Shown here: piece after piece, positions 6,145 to 6,253 of the stretch
Position numbering within the stretch: position 1 is the stretch's first letter
How the letters are laid out: every line of letters starts with the position of its first letter
Assembly: GCA_945901835.1 (NCBI GenBank)
Contig: CAMDMH010000205.1
Coordinates: 1 to 6,253 of the forward strand
Source: Devosia equisanguinis
Lineage (GTDB): Bacteria; Pseudomonadota; Alphaproteobacteria; Rhizobiales; Hyphomicrobiaceae
Length of the DNA: 6,253 nucleotides
Direction of reading: 5' to 3'
Position numbers and translations under genes: made by a program
The notes under the pieces: model-generated
Database searches by the model: none
The model's input: the letters and a program-made list of their open reading frames with translations, nothing else
What the model was told of the DNA's origin: nothing

Positions 6145-6180
6145 GTCCTGAGGAGGGATGAGGCGAGGCGTCTCGCCGCG
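6145..6180. repeat. Palindromic intergenic element, possible dispersed repeat
   Basis: GGCGAG-(gcgt)-CTCGCC forms a perfect 6-base-pair hairpin at 6162-6177, preceded by cgtcctgaggagggatgagg. The combination of CCTGAGGAG and GCGTCTCG reminds me of short palindromic repeats scattered between genes in Bradyrhizobium-like genomes. That resemblance is from memory and the element here would be degenerate; only the hairpin is directly seen. Confidence 0.35.
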
Positions 6181-6253
6181 ATTCAGACGTGGTGGTTCTG
6201 CCAGGAAGCACCAGCGGATCGGACGGGACATGCCTCTCCAGCAGCAGCTAGCT

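Larger units (their letters stand above)
5916..6253. other. Right-end intergenic region without a convincing gene
   Basis: These 338 bases upstream of the propeller gene look non-coding and are visibly less GC-rich near 5941-6120 than the genes. A plus-strand frame with a TTG start at 5960-5962 (63 codons) has no ribosome binding site and an unremarkable composition. A minus-strand frame open from the right edge to a TGA at 6081-6079 contains an ATG at 6231 (50 codons, MSRPIRWCFL...) with GGAG four bases before it. It matches no family I recognise and runs through a palindromic repeat, so I do not call it. The candidate promoter and inverted repeats here are listed separately. Confidence 0.55.

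Noticed and set aside
5960..6151. A 63-codon plus-strand frame at the right end
   Set aside because: It starts with TTG, has no ribosome binding site, shows no recognised motif and lies over the predicted promoter and leader of the minus-strand genes.
1..6253. CRISPR array, insertion sequence or defence system
   Set aside because: There are no spaced direct repeats of CRISPR size, no transposase or integrase frame, and no terminal inverted repeats flanking any gene.

Overview
The window is a GC-rich piece of bacterial chromosome. The protein families point to an alphaproteobacterium of the Hyphomicrobiales, probably near Bradyrhizobium/Rhodopseudomonas. The evidence is the start of a class A penicillin-binding protein with an unusually long cytoplasmic tail, a YcgN-type cysteine-cluster protein, an O-acetylhomoserine sulfhydrylase, and an orphan Bug-type periplasmic binding protein. 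The taxonomic placement is inference from remembered family resemblance; no rRNA or marker gene is present.

Layout from left to right. Positions 1-452 (minus) hold the N-terminal 150 residues of a peptidoglycan glycosyltransferase that runs off the left edge just after its catalytic motif. A divergent, gene-free spacer (453-684) follows. A YcgN-family gene (685-1140, plus) has a TTG start and a good ribosome binding site. After a short spacer with a hairpin and a plausible promoter comes metY (1246-2535, plus). metY ends in an array of three perfect hairpins with a T-run, which separates it from the convergent genes on the other strand.

The right half (2642-5915) is a minus-strand pair. Upstream is a large exported protein of 725 residues that joins a carboxypeptidase-regulatory-like domain, a single CxxCH haem-c-type motif and a Vgb/streptogramin-lyase-like beta-propeller. 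It is followed 82 bases later by an orphan Bug/TctC-type solute-binding protein with a signal peptide. Both products are predicted to be periplasmic. The spacing suggests one operon, so the binding protein may bind the substrate or product of the large protein. This pair is the least understood and most interesting part of the window.

The right end (5916-6253) has no convincing gene. It holds a candidate promoter for the pair, short TTGG/CCAA inverted repeats in the predicted leader, and a palindromic stretch resembling dispersed intergenic repeats. The left half is housekeeping: cell wall synthesis, a conserved metal-cluster-type protein and methionine synthesis.
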